From positions 1 through 8,427 of the forward strand of contig DAHXMQ010000032.1 of NCBI GenBank assembly GCA_027371625.1: a stretch of DNA of 8,427 nucleotides, in the 5' to 3' direction. The notes beneath the pieces were generated by a model that saw only the letters and a program-made list of their open reading frames with translations, was not told the origin of the DNA and ran no database searches. The DNA comes from Candidatus Methanoperedentaceae archaeon (GTDB lineage: Archaea > Halobacteriota > Methanosarcinia > Methanosarcinales > Methanoperedenaceae). Positions 1 to 6,270 of the stretch are shown in pieces (position 1 is the stretch's first letter; every line of letters begins with the position of its first letter). The translations under genes and the position numbers were made by a program.

Positions 1-97
1 AGAAATTATAGACGCTGGGAAGGTTGGCGCTATGGGCAAAGGTTTGGAAAGTATCGCCGAAGACGTTGTGGATTTGCGGTATTATGCCTTGGTCTGA
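1..97 (+). CDS. C-terminal end of an unidentified protein (5'-truncated by window edge)
   Basis: Frame 2 is open from the window edge to a TGA at 95-97 and encodes 31 residues, ending in ESIAEDVVDLRYYALV. The mix of charged and hydrophobic residues looks like real coding sequence. The other two frames here are poor: frame 1 is a run of Arg and Trp, and frame 3 is the implausible upstream extension of the nucleotidyltransferase. I do not recognise the family from so short a tail. Its stop lies 14 bases inside the following nucleotidyltransferase gene, so the two are probably co-transcribed. A HEPN-type partner of the nucleotidyltransferase would be expected in such a position, but this tail has no visible HEPN motif. 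Confidence 0.5.
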   Translation, partial: EIIDAGKVGAMGKGLESIAEDVVDLRYYALV

Positions 98-380
98 CAC
101 CATCCAGGGCGGCATCGCCGGGAAAAACAAAAATGTTATAAAGATAGTTTTGTTTGGGTCTCTGGCAGAAAAAAGAGCTATCCCAGGGAGCGACGCCGAC
201 ATCTTAATCCTGCTAAAAAAAGATGATAAACCTTTTACTGAAAGGATTATCGAATGGCTCGCGAAGTTCCAGCTTGATTTCCCATTAGAAGTTTTTCCTT
301 ATGTTATTAAAGAAGAGAATAATCCAATTGTTGTCGAAGCAATTAAAAAAGGAATTACCCTGTTCGAGAGGAACGATTGA
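84..380 (+). CDS. Minimal nucleotidyltransferase (MNT / pol beta superfamily) domain protein
   Basis: This 98-residue protein is a stand-alone minimal nucleotidyltransferase. Residues 21-42 carry the signature GSx10DxD: G25-S26, then ten residues, then D37-x-D39, which in this superfamily bind the metal-nucleotide. E69 in PLEVFPY fits the third metal-binding carboxylate. The C-terminus (PIVVEAIKKGITLFER) matches the usual end of these proteins. MNT proteins commonly pair with a HEPN protein as toxin-antitoxin modules, the MNT adding AMP to the HEPN toxin. No HEPN gene follows here, and the upstream neighbour is cut off by the window. I chose ATG 84. The open frame reaches back to a TTG at 24, but that extension overlaps the upstream gene and reads as noise (many Trp, Lys and Cys). 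No Shine-Dalgarno is visible, and the N-terminus is about 10-15 residues shorter than usual, so the start is uncertain. Confidence 0.75.
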   Translation: MPWSDTIQGGIAGKNKNVIKIVLFGSLAEKRAIPGSDADILILLKKDDKPFTERIIEWLAKFQLDFPLEVFPYVIKEENNPIVVEAIKKGITLFERND

Positions 381-401
381 TTAATGAGTTGATGAGAAGT
401 T

Positions 402-1310
402 ATGCTATATGATGTGGTTATAATCGGAGGCGGTCCTGCCGGTCTCACGGCTGGGATATATGTAAAACGTGCCATGCTAAAAGCACTGTTACTTGAAAGA
501 ACAGGCGTCGGGGGGCAGATAATTATTACCGACCTGGTTGAAAACTATCCTGGTTTTCTTGAGATATCCGGCGCAGACCTTGCAAGGAAGTTCGAGGAGC
601 ATGCCCAGAAATTCGGGCTTGAAATGCAAAGTATGGCAGAAGTCAGCGGGATTGAGGAAATAGGAAATATAAAAATAGTGAAAACAACTGCAGGAGACTT
701 CGAGGCAAAGACTGCAATAATTGCATCAGGCACCACGCCAAAAAAATTGGGAGCAAAAGGGGAAATTGAATTTACCGGCAGGGGAGTTTCCTACTGTGCT
801 ACATGCGACGGTTTTTTTTTCAGGGATAAGGTTGTCGTGGTAGTAGGGGGAGGGGATTCCGCAATCACCGAGGCTATTTACCTGACCAAGATGGCAAAAA
901 AGGTTATCATTGTTCACCGCAGGGATAAGCTTCGTGCAGAAAAGATTAATCAGGAGCATGCGTTTGCGAATCCAAAGATAAGCTTTGTCTGGGATTCTAT
1001 AGTGGAGGAAATAGCAGGCAAGAACACAGTCGAGAAAGTGATAATCAAAAACGTGAAGACAAACGCAATATCGGAAATAAACACGGATGGGGTTTTCATA
1101 TACGTAGGGCTGATTCCAAACACAGCTTTTGCCAACGTTAAAAAAGACGAGAGGGGATTTATAGTTGCAAATGACAGAATGGAAACCTCGGTCAGGGGTA
1201 TTTTCGCAGCCGGGGATTGCAGGGTCACACCCCTGCGCCAGATAGCCACTGCGGTGGGCGATGGGGCAATCGCTGCGGTCTCTTCAGAAAAATATATAGA
1301 AGGACTATAA
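402..1310 (+). CDS. trxB: Thioredoxin reductase (NADPH type)
   Basis: A full-length 302-residue low-molecular-weight thioredoxin reductase, which passes electrons from a nicotinamide or deazaflavin cofactor via FAD and a dithiol to thioredoxin in the cytoplasm. The FAD-binding GGGPAG is at residues 9-14. The redox-active CATC is at 132-135, followed by D136 as in the family. The second nucleotide-binding motif GGGDSA is at 149-154. HRRD at 172-175 is the arginine pair that contacts the NADPH 2'-phosphate. The C-terminal FAD motif is at 266-272 (GIFAAGD), with RQI at 279-281. The retained HRR signature argues for NADPH, not for the F420-dependent reductases known in some methanogens. The ATG is 21 bases after the preceding stop, with a weak GATGAG just ahead. 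A run of nine T at 812-820 encodes part of an FFF next to the CATC motif. No thioredoxin gene is in the window. Confidence 0.95.
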   Translation: MLYDVVIIGGGPAGLTAGIYVKRAMLKALLLERTGVGGQIIITDLVENYPGFLEISGADLARKFEEHAQKFGLEMQSMAEVSGIEEIGNIKIVKTTAGDFEAKTAIIASGTTPKKLGAKGEIEFTGRGVSYCATCDGFFFRDKVVVVVGGGDSAITEAIYLTKMAKKVIIVHRRDKLRAEKINQEHAFANPKISFVWDSIVEEIAGKNTVEKVIIKNVKTNAISEINTDGVFIYVGLIPNTAFANVKKDERGFIVANDRMETSVRGIFAAGDCRVTPLRQIATAVGDGAIAAVSSEKYIEGL

Positions 1311-1311
1311 A
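1303..1311 (+). promoter_or_regulatory. Candidate TATA box ahead of the DUF5788-like gene
   Basis: ACTATAAAT lies across the trxB stop codon, centred about 27 bases before the ATG at 1335. That is the usual archaeal distance from TATA box to transcription start, so this gene could have its own nearly leaderless transcript in addition to read-through from trxB. Prediction from spacing and composition only. Confidence 0.35.
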
Positions 1312-1334
1312 TAGCATTGGGGTATGAATAGAAA

Positions 1335-1796
1335 ATGAAAGAACAGGAAGAGCCTACCATCGATGATTATATATCCGAGGAGGAAAGGGAGCACTTGCTT
1401 GCAGGATTGCACAGATTCCTTATATGGGTTGGCGAGCAGATACCTGATGAAGTTTTAGTAAACGGGAAAAGCATTAAACTTCACGAACTGATATGGCGAT
1501 GCGTACATAACAAAGAGCTAACAGACGATGAAAAAAAGCGACTTTTAGAATTAGTCCAATTTCTGGAAACAAAAGAGAAACACGATGAAGAGGCTCTTCG
1601 CAGAGCAAAAATTACCCGTGAGGAGGCAAAAAGATTATACACTGAATCAGCAAGCCTCATCCGTGCCATAATGGATTTGAGAGAATGTGAAGCTGGTAAA
1701 ATAAAATTAAAAGAATCCAGGGAAGAAATAAGGCAGAGAATAGATGATGCAAGGCGATGGATAGGTTTTTTGAAAGAAATAGGCAAGAAAGGTTAA
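1335..1796 (+). CDS. DUF5788-like helical protein of unknown function
   Basis: A soluble 153-residue protein, highly charged (about 40% Glu, Asp, Lys and Arg) and largely helical, with no signal peptide or membrane segment. The pattern GEQIPDEVLVNGKSIKLHELIW (about residues 33-54), a Glu/Lys-rich helical stretch that includes ITREEAKRLY, and a closing RRWIGFLKEIG resemble DUF5788 proteins of haloarchaea and methanogens. The assignment is from memory of the family pattern, and no function is known. It is 24 bases after trxB in the same direction. Its stop codon shares a TTAA with the stop of the convergent acetyltransferase gene. A GGGG at 1318-1321 is the only Shine-Dalgarno-like element, and a TATA-like box at 1303-1311 offers an alternative leaderless start. 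Confidence 0.75.
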   Translation: MKEQEEPTIDDYISEEEREHLLAGLHRFLIWVGEQIPDEVLVNGKSIKLHELIWRCVHNKELTDDEKKRLLELVQFLETKEKHDEEALRRAKITREEAKRLYTESASLIRAIMDLRECEAGKIKLKESREEIRQRIDDARRWIGFLKEIGKKG

Positions 1797-2224
1797 AGTT
1801 CGAGTCTCATCGAACATGCATCTTCATTATTATAGTATTTTTCAATAATTCCATTCTGATAAAACCCATGCTTTTCATAGAATTTTCTGGCTTTGATATT
1901 ACTGGAGCGAACCTCGAGAATAACTTCAAGAACCCCTTCTTTTCGAAAGATATTGATTATCTCTTTTAAAAGAAGGCTCCCTACGCTGCGGTTTTGATAT
2001 GCCGGGTGTACCGCAAGGGAAAATATGCGCCCAACTTCTGGAGTTGCCAGAAAACCTGCAACATAGCCCACCACAATGCCATTGATTTCAGCTACGATAA
2101 AACCATCAGGGTTTGTCTCGTAGAACTGCATGTAAAGATAGGGGTCATGCTCATCAAACACCATTCTCTCGATATTTATGACCCACTGGAAATCCTGAGG
2201 CTCGAATTTTCGTATGATTATCAA
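1793..2224 (-). CDS. rimI: GNAT N-acetyltransferase, archaeal RimI/Ard1-like
   Basis: A 143-residue GNAT-fold acetyltransferase, probably modifying protein N-termini with acetyl-CoA, as archaeal RimI/Ard1 homologues do. Numbered from the chosen start, the acetyl-CoA pyrophosphate loop is LAVHPAYQNRSVGS (70-83), with Q77 and G82 in the Q/RxxGxG/A pattern but Ser at the first Gly position. NIKARKFYEKHGF (109-121) is the typical C-terminal motif with the catalytic-region Tyr116. FDEHDPYLYMQFYE near the N-terminus matches the substrate-side loop of this group. I chose TTG at 2224 over ATG at 2266. An AGGTGA lies seven bases ahead of the TTG, family proteins begin right at this IIIRKF strand, and the likely TATA box at 2272-2284 would put transcription start downstream of the ATG. 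The longer form would add 14 low-complexity residues. Confidence 0.88.
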   Translation of the reverse strand: MIIIRKFEPQDFQWVINIERMVFDEHDPYLYMQFYETNPDGFIVAEINGIVVGYVAGFLATPEVGRIFSLAVHPAYQNRSVGSLLLKEIINIFRKEGVLEVILEVRSSNIKARKFYEKHGFYQNGIIEKYYNNEDACSMRLEL

Positions 2225-2271
2225 TGTTCTGTCACCTTCGGCTGATGAACTGCTGGTAATAGCCACTCCCG

Positions 2272-2284
2272 AAATATTAAATAG
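2272..2284. promoter_or_regulatory. Shared divergent TATA region between acetyltransferase and FilR1-like gene
   Basis: AAATATTAAATAG reads as a TATA-like element on both strands (ATTAAATA forward, ATTTAATAT reverse) in the only gap between the two divergent genes. Forward, it lies about 30 bases before the ATG at 2308, giving a very short leader. In reverse, it would start transcription near 2250, about 25 bases before the TTG at 2224 and including its AGGTGA. Expression of the two genes may therefore be tied together, and the regulator may act on its own promoter region. Inferred from spacing. Confidence 0.45.
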
Positions 2285-2307
2285 TTGGCTGACGTTATAA
2301 AAAAAGA

Positions 2308-3102
2308 ATGAAAGCTAAGGGATTATTGAGCCTTCTGGCATTCTCCGAAAAAAGAAGTGGTATCCTTTTAATGCTGCGGGAAGAGCCAAGGACACTGAAG
2401 GAAATAAACGATTATTTCAAGGTAACCTCGCCTGAGATAATTCCTCAAATACGAAAGCTTGAGAAGGAAAATCTAATTTTTCAGCAAGGTAAGAAATACT
2501 TTTTGACAGAAGTCGGACAAATAGTAACCAAGTCCTTTAATCAGTTGTTCAGAACATTGAAAATATTTGAAAATAACATGGAATTCTGGAAAGAGCATGA
2601 AATTAGCGGGATTCCAGAAGAATTCTGGACTCGGCTTTACGAATTGGGGAACTATAAAATTTTTGAGAGTACCCCTACTGAGATTTTTAAACCTCATGAA
2701 GAATATATAAAAAATCTTTTAAAATCTAAATGGATAAAAGGGGTTTCTCCTGCACTGCATCCCGAGTATCCAGAGACGATTACCATGCTGGCTGAAGGGG
2801 GAGCAAGTATCTCGATTGTGGTAACGAGGGACGTTCTTGAAAAGTTGCAAAAAGAGTATAAAAATGAGTTACTCAAGTACATGAGCTGTGAAAATGCTTC
2901 TCTTCGGATTTCTGATGAAGAAATTAAAGTGGCTTTCACGGCATCGGACAAATTTCTCTCGATGCGGTTTTTCTTAAAGGTCGGCACATATGACTTCTAT
3001 AAAAATATAATAAGCTATGAAAAATCTGCTTTGAAACTTGGTGAGGATTTGTTCAGCTATTATGAAAAACGCTCCGAGAAAGTTGAATTGCAAGATTTCT
3101 GA
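2308..3102 (+). CDS. Winged-helix regulator with FilR1 (DUF1724) domain
   Basis: A 264-residue transcription regulator of the methanogen FilR1/DUF1724 family. Residues about 10-80 form a winged helix-turn-helix (GILLMLREEPRTLKEINDYFKVTSPEIIPQIRKLEKENLIFQQGKKYFLTEVG in pattern), where EIIPQIRKLEKENLI is the likely recognition region and KKYFLT the wing. Residues about 125-245 match the FilR1 middle domain, with KSKWIKGVSPALHPEYPE and AEGGASISIVVTRDVLEKL as clear blocks and a final strand containing SMRFF. Members regulate methanogenesis, morphology or stress genes, and the ligand is unknown in most cases. No Shine-Dalgarno precedes the ATG, and the upstream TATA spacing suggests a near-leaderless mRNA. 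The last 50 bases overlap the end of the convergent prenyltransferase gene. Target genes cannot be told from the sequence. Confidence 0.88.
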   Translation: MKAKGLLSLLAFSEKRSGILLMLREEPRTLKEINDYFKVTSPEIIPQIRKLEKENLIFQQGKKYFLTEVGQIVTKSFNQLFRTLKIFENNMEFWKEHEISGIPEEFWTRLYELGNYKIFESTPTEIFKPHEEYIKNLLKSKWIKGVSPALHPEYPETITMLAEGGASISIVVTRDVLEKLQKEYKNELLKYMSCENASLRISDEEIKVAFTASDKFLSMRFFLKVGTYDFYKNIISYEKSALKLGEDLFSYYEKRSEKVELQDF

Positions 3103-3907
3103 ATGCGAGCATGTGCGTCCATTCTCCATGAACTATTATACTTCTAAAAATTGTTTTTCTGCTGTTGGCGTATAGAGAAATATATGCTGAACCAGCAATC
3201 CAGCTATAAAATAAAATAATAGTATCGAATTCAACCAGACCTGAGAGAACAGAAGCAGTCAGGAAAAGATGGGATGAAGAATTTAGAAGCTGCAGGATTA
3301 TTCCTGTTCTTTTCTCTCCAAAATAAACTGGAATAGTGGTCAATCCGGCTAATGAGTCGCCACTTATGTCTTTACAATCAAATAACACTGTATTTATGAA
3401 GCTCTTGAAAAAGAAAAAAATGAAGATAAAAAAGCTGAGTAAATAATTTCCAGTATAATTATATATAAAAGCTAAAATTGTAAAAGCCCAGGTAAAAGAT
3501 ACCACAATGTTTTTAATCCCTAACCCCTGCTTGAATTTAATCGAGAAGCTTCCAATTTTGAGTCCTTTTGTATATAAAAAACCAATTGCAAATGGAATAA
3601 GCGCTGCTAGTGGAGAAACCTTTTTTATGAAAAGAATAGAAATCGCGGTAACTAAAAAAATAGACACAATGAAGAGGATGGTATTTTTATCGGAGTCGTT
3701 GGTCTCTGGGCGGTTCACCTCATCTTCTTTTGATTTCAAGGCACGATCCAAGGTATAAACAGCATATACAACAAAAGAGAAGCCAAGACACAGCGCCAGA
3801 TCCGGAACTTTTCCAGCAATAATAAAAGCTATATAAAGTCTGAACCAGCCAGAAATCCCATTTATTGCAGAGCTGCCCAAAACTCTGAGTGTGGCTGAGT
3901 ACCTCAT
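3053..3907 (-). CDS. UbiA-family membrane prenyltransferase
   Basis: A 284-residue integral membrane protein of the UbiA superfamily, which transfers polyprenyl groups from a diphosphate to an aromatic or lipid acceptor. About eight or nine hydrophobic helices can be seen (for example near 37-52, 77-94, 97-112, 134-149, 154-170, 203-221, 228-246). The second Asp-rich motif is intact: D177-x-x-D180-x-x-G183-D184. The first is variant: YTLDRALKSKED at 51-62 keeps D54 but has Val50 and Lys58 where the classic NxxxDxxxD has Asn and Asp, with E61-D62 close by. A similar YxLDR form occurs in archaeal members of uncertain substrate. Candidates are menaquinone, heme or archaeal ether-lipid synthesis, but no neighbour decides. 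The start at ATG 3907 has no Shine-Dalgarno. A TATA-like stretch near 3931-3940 is at leaderless distance. Confidence 0.85.
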   Translation of the reverse strand: MRYSATLRVLGSSAINGISGWFRLYIAFIIAGKVPDLALCLGFSFVVYAVYTLDRALKSKEDEVNRPETNDSDKNTILFIVSIFLVTAISILFIKKVSPLAALIPFAIGFLYTKGLKIGSFSIKFKQGLGIKNIVVSFTWAFTILAFIYNYTGNYLLSFFIFIFFFFKSFINTVLFDCKDISGDSLAGLTTIPVYFGEKRTGIILQLLNSSSHLFLTASVLSGLVEFDTIILFYSWIAGSAYISLYANSRKTIFRSIIVHGEWTHMLAFRNLAIQLSRSVFHNS

Positions 3908-4123
3908 GTAGGGTAAATTAAAATTGCCATATCAATATTAGTAATTATGTATAATTTTAGTTTAATGCTATAATATTAGCTCAATAGTTAAGTAAATGAC
4001 TGTCATAGTATGCTGCGAAAAACCAGCCGTTCTTATAAACCCTGAGATAGGAGATATTTCACGGTTCCCAAACCATAATAAAGGTATTTATACGTGGCTC
4101 TGAATATTGAAAGAGATGGTGAG
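3908..4123. promoter_or_regulatory. AT-rich divergent intergenic region with candidate promoters
   Basis: The 216 bases between the divergent prenyltransferase and fumarase/aspartase genes contain no credible ORF. The left half (about 3910-3990) is strongly AT-rich and holds AATTATGTATAATT at 3943-3956, an inverted repeat with 6-base arms, plus two copies of AATATTAG at 3934 and 3972. Two TATA-like boxes point right: CTTATAAA near 4030-4037 and TATTTATA at 4085-4092. The second sits about 26 bases before a start near 4114, just ahead of the ATG at 4124. None of these is proven, and the AT-rich repeats could be chance. Confidence 0.4.
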
Positions 4124-5563
4124 ATGACCAGAATCGAAAAAGACAGCCTTGGTGAAATCGAAGTCCCTGACAATGTCCTGTACGGCGCCTTCACCACCCG
4201 CGCCTCAAAAAATTTCCGTATAAGTGGGCTTCGTGCAAAACCAGAGTTCATAAAATCCATTGCCATCATAAAGAAAGCTGCAGCACTGGCAAACATGAAG
4301 CTCGGCATGCTTGATAAAAAAATCGGGGATGCGATAGTCAAGGCTGCGGATGAGGTTATCGAAGGAAAATACAGCGAGCAGTTCATACTCGATGTATTCC
4401 AGGCAGGCGCTGGCACGCCTTTTAACATGAACACCAATGAGGTCATAGCCAATGTTGCGATTAAGAAACTTGGAGGAAAACCCGGCGATTATCGCCTCGT
4501 TCACCCCAACAACCATGTGAACATGGCGCAATCTTCCAACGACGTGATACCAACGGCAATACGGTTGAGCGTACTTCTCACCCTCCAGCCGCTTATCATG
4601 GAACTGGAAAAAATAATCGCGGCATTTCGTGCAAAAGCTAAGGAATACGACCATGTGATCAAAGTCGGGAGGACTCATCTTGAGGATGCCGTGCCCATAC
4701 GTTACGGTCAGGTGTTTGGTGGTTATGCCTTATCGCTTGAGAAATGCATCGTGAGGCTAAGTGCTGCTGAAAACAGCATGTTAGAGCTTGGGATTGGCGG
4801 TACAGCCGTTGGCACAGGAATCAACACGCATCCCGATTTCAAAAAGACGATTATCCCGGAACTAAGTAAACTCACTGGTTTTAAGTTTTATCAGGGAAAC
4901 AACTTCATGCTTTCGTGGAGCATGGCGGGTTTTGTGGATGTCTCCGGTGCTCTGCGAGCTACTGCTATCGAACTCAACAAGATTTCAAACGACCTGCGCC
5001 TCCTTAATTCAGGACCGAAAACAGGAATAGGAGAGATAATCCTGCCAGAGGTCGAGCCCGGCTCTTCCATAATGCCGGGGAAGATAAACCCCTCCATTCC
5101 GGAGGCTGTGAACATGGTGTGCTTTCAGGTTATTGGCAATGACCATGCCGTGGCACTGGCAGCAGAGGCAGGACAGCTTGAGCTCAATGTGATGACACCG
5201 CTTATCGCATTTAACCTTTTATGGAGCATTGAGATTTTGACGAATACAGTCAGGATGCTCCGTGAGTATTGTGTATCAGGCATTGTAGTGGATGAAAAAA
5301 GGTGCAGCGAGCTTCTTGAGAATAGCCATGCCCTTGCAACCGTGCTCAATCCTTATATCGGCTATGACGCCGTGGCGCAGCTTGTGAAGGCAGCACTTGC
5401 TGAGAATAAGTCGCTGAGGCAGGTACTTGTTGAGAAGGATATTATTCCTGAGAAATACCTGAATGAGATACTCGATGCAAGGAAGATGACGGAGCCGAGG
5501 GTTGTGGATAAGAAGATAATCGAAGATATCAGGGATTATAAGAAAAAGAAGCGGCAGAAGTGA
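4124..5563 (+). CDS. Class II fumarase / aspartate ammonia-lyase family enzyme
   Basis: A 479-residue member of the fumarase/aspartase superfamily, full length. These homotetramers interconvert fumarate with malate or aspartate. Signatures, numbered from ATG 4124: SSND at 137-140, T184-H185 in GRTHLEDAVP, and the mobile catalytic loop GSSIMPGKINP at 313-323 with the base Ser near 314-315, K320 and N322. Markers conflict. SSND and MPGK are fumarase-like, while NPSIPEAVN, DLRLLNSGPKTG and GQLELNVMTP resemble aspartases. The THL histidine occurs in fumarases and in Bacillus-type aspartases, so it does not decide. I lean slightly to aspartase, which would release ammonia and fumarate from aspartate. 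The ATG matches where family proteins begin (RIEKDSLGE). A GTG at 4094 with AAGGT ahead would add ten residues. The gene stands alone between a divergent and a convergent neighbour. Confidence 0.92.
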   Translation: MTRIEKDSLGEIEVPDNVLYGAFTTRASKNFRISGLRAKPEFIKSIAIIKKAAALANMKLGMLDKKIGDAIVKAADEVIEGKYSEQFILDVFQAGAGTPFNMNTNEVIANVAIKKLGGKPGDYRLVHPNNHVNMAQSSNDVIPTAIRLSVLLTLQPLIMELEKIIAAFRAKAKEYDHVIKVGRTHLEDAVPIRYGQVFGGYALSLEKCIVRLSAAENSMLELGIGGTAVGTGINTHPDFKKTIIPELSKLTGFKFYQGNNFMLSWSMAGFVDVSGALRATAIELNKISNDLRLLNSGPKTGIGEIILPEVEPGSSIMPGKINPSIPEAVNMVCFQVIGNDHAVALAAEAGQLELNVMTPLIAFNLLWSIEILTNTVRMLREYCVSGIVVDEKRCSELLENSHALATVLNPYIGYDAVAQLVKAALAENKSLRQVLVEKDIIPEKYLNEILDARKMTEPRVVDKKIIEDIRDYKKKKRQK

Positions 5564-5577
5564 TCAGTACAGCTATT

Positions 5578-5985
5578 TCATAGTGCAATTAAATTTACCA
5601 AGCCCTTAAATCCCGTATCAAAAGTAAAAAGGTTTTCAATTTTTAATCTTTCCATCAGGGCAATATTGGTGCAATCCGTGAAGCTTAGATGCTTATCTTC
5701 ATATTGCAGGTAAAGTTCCCATGCCTTATCGAAGTCTATGGGCTCTATAAAGCGGAAGTTTATGGGTTTTGCCTTTGCAAATTTTCCTATGTCGTAAGCA
5801 AGTTTTTTGCTGCCTGTTCTGACAAAAGCAAGAGTTAATGCCTCGTCAAAGATATAGTCGCTGACAAAAAGCTTGCCATATTCGCCCTGAAGTGCAGGCA
5901 TCATTATTTCAAAAGTCTTGTTGTGGTTCCTATCTTTAACGTTTCTTGCGGCGACGAGCGCCGAGGTATCGAGTAGAAGGCTCAT
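5578..5985 (-). CDS. PIN-domain ribonuclease toxin, VapC-like
   Basis: A 135-residue PIN-domain protein, probably the RNA-cleaving toxin of a type II VapBC-like module. Counted from MSLLLDTSAL, the four acidic metal ligands expected of PIN nucleases are D6, E48 (in FDEALT), D104 (FTDCTNIALM) and D123 (FTFDTGF), all present, so it looks active. I chose ATG 5985 over ATG 5997 because GGTGA lies five bases ahead of it and the PIN fold begins immediately. The gene overlaps the 3' end of the upstream antitoxin gene by 50 bases in another frame. Translation is likely coupled to the antitoxin. The stop lies 14 bases from the end of the convergent lyase gene. The RNA target cannot be predicted. Confidence 0.85.
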   Translation of the reverse strand: MSLLLDTSALVAARNVKDRNHNKTFEIMMPALQGEYGKLFVSDYIFDEALTLAFVRTGSKKLAYDIGKFAKAKPINFRFIEPIDFDKAWELYLQYEDKHLSFTDCTNIALMERLKIENLFTFDTGFKGLVNLIAL

Positions 5986-6247
5986 GATTTTCACCATATA
6001 CGTATTTATCTATGTTCACAGAGGAATCTTCGACGCCCCAGTTAACAGGTTTTTGGAGCATGGCAAGAGCTACGTTTTCTTCTTTCTGGAGGAGTTTTTT
6101 GATTTGAGCCAGATCGGTGTATTCTATCAGGGTATCCAGAATCTTCTGTTCCGTGACTTTCATGCCCGTCGCGCGCAGTTTTTGATGGAGCGTGTCGAGG
6201 AGGAGCTTTGCGTCCGAGCTTATTTTAACGCTGGCGGTGGAGGACAT
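5936..6247 (-). CDS. Ribbon-helix-helix antitoxin, VapB-like
   Basis: A 103-residue partner of the PIN toxin. The N-terminus SVKISSDAKLLLDTLHQKLRATGMKVTEQKILDTLIEYT (about residues 5-44) has the ribbon-helix-helix layout: a short strand (VKI), a first helix, a turn, and a second helix with TEQKILDTLIEY. Such antitoxins bind the toxin through their C-terminal part and repress their own operon. The middle (LLQKEENVALAMLQKPVNWGVEDSS) is likely the toxin-binding segment. The last 20 or so residues, ending RRRKKR, are encoded inside the toxin gene in another frame and are unusually basic. No Shine-Dalgarno precedes the ATG. A TATA-like box at 6271-6279 lies at leaderless distance, with three heptamer repeats in between. 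Confidence 0.78.
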   Translation of the reverse strand: MSSTASVKISSDAKLLLDTLHQKLRATGMKVTEQKILDTLIEYTDLAQIKKLLQKEENVALAMLQKPVNWGVEDSSVNIDKYVYGENHEPSTRYLGARRRKKR

Positions 6248-6249
6248 AA

Positions 6250-6270
6250 TTTCTACATTCTACTTTCTAC
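6250..6270 (-). repeat. Three tandem heptamers upstream of the antitoxin gene, probable operator
   Basis: On the forward strand TTTCTAC (6250-6256), ATTCTAC (6257-6263) and TTTCTAC (6264-6270) follow each other with one mismatch. In the direction of the antitoxin gene they read GTAGAAA, GTAGAAT, GTAGAAA. They fill the space between the TATA-like box and the start codon. Ribbon-helix-helix repressors commonly bind short tandem repeats at their own promoter, so autoregulation of the toxin-antitoxin operon is a fair inference. Confidence 0.5.

Noticed and set aside
24..83. Upstream extension of the nucleotidyltransferase from TTG 24
   Set aside because: It is out of frame over the end of the preceding gene and reads as non-protein-like sequence rich in Trp and Lys.
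950..1360. Reverse-strand ORF of 136 residues opposite the end of thioredoxin reductase
   Set aside because: It is antisense to the conserved FAD motif region and has Ser- and Phe-rich shadow composition.
1796..1812. A GTTCGAGTC sequence resembling the T-loop of a tRNA
   Set aside because: It lies in the C-terminal codons of the acetyltransferase gene, and no anticodon arm or acceptor stem can be found at the right distances.
3943..3956. AATTATGTATAATT as a specific operator
   Set aside because: The 6-base AT-only arms in a very AT-rich stretch are expected by chance. Noted only within the intergenic entry.
4205..4678. Reverse-strand ORF of 157 residues within the lyase gene
   Set aside because: It is antisense to conserved fumarase/aspartase motifs and its translation shows no domain-like pattern.
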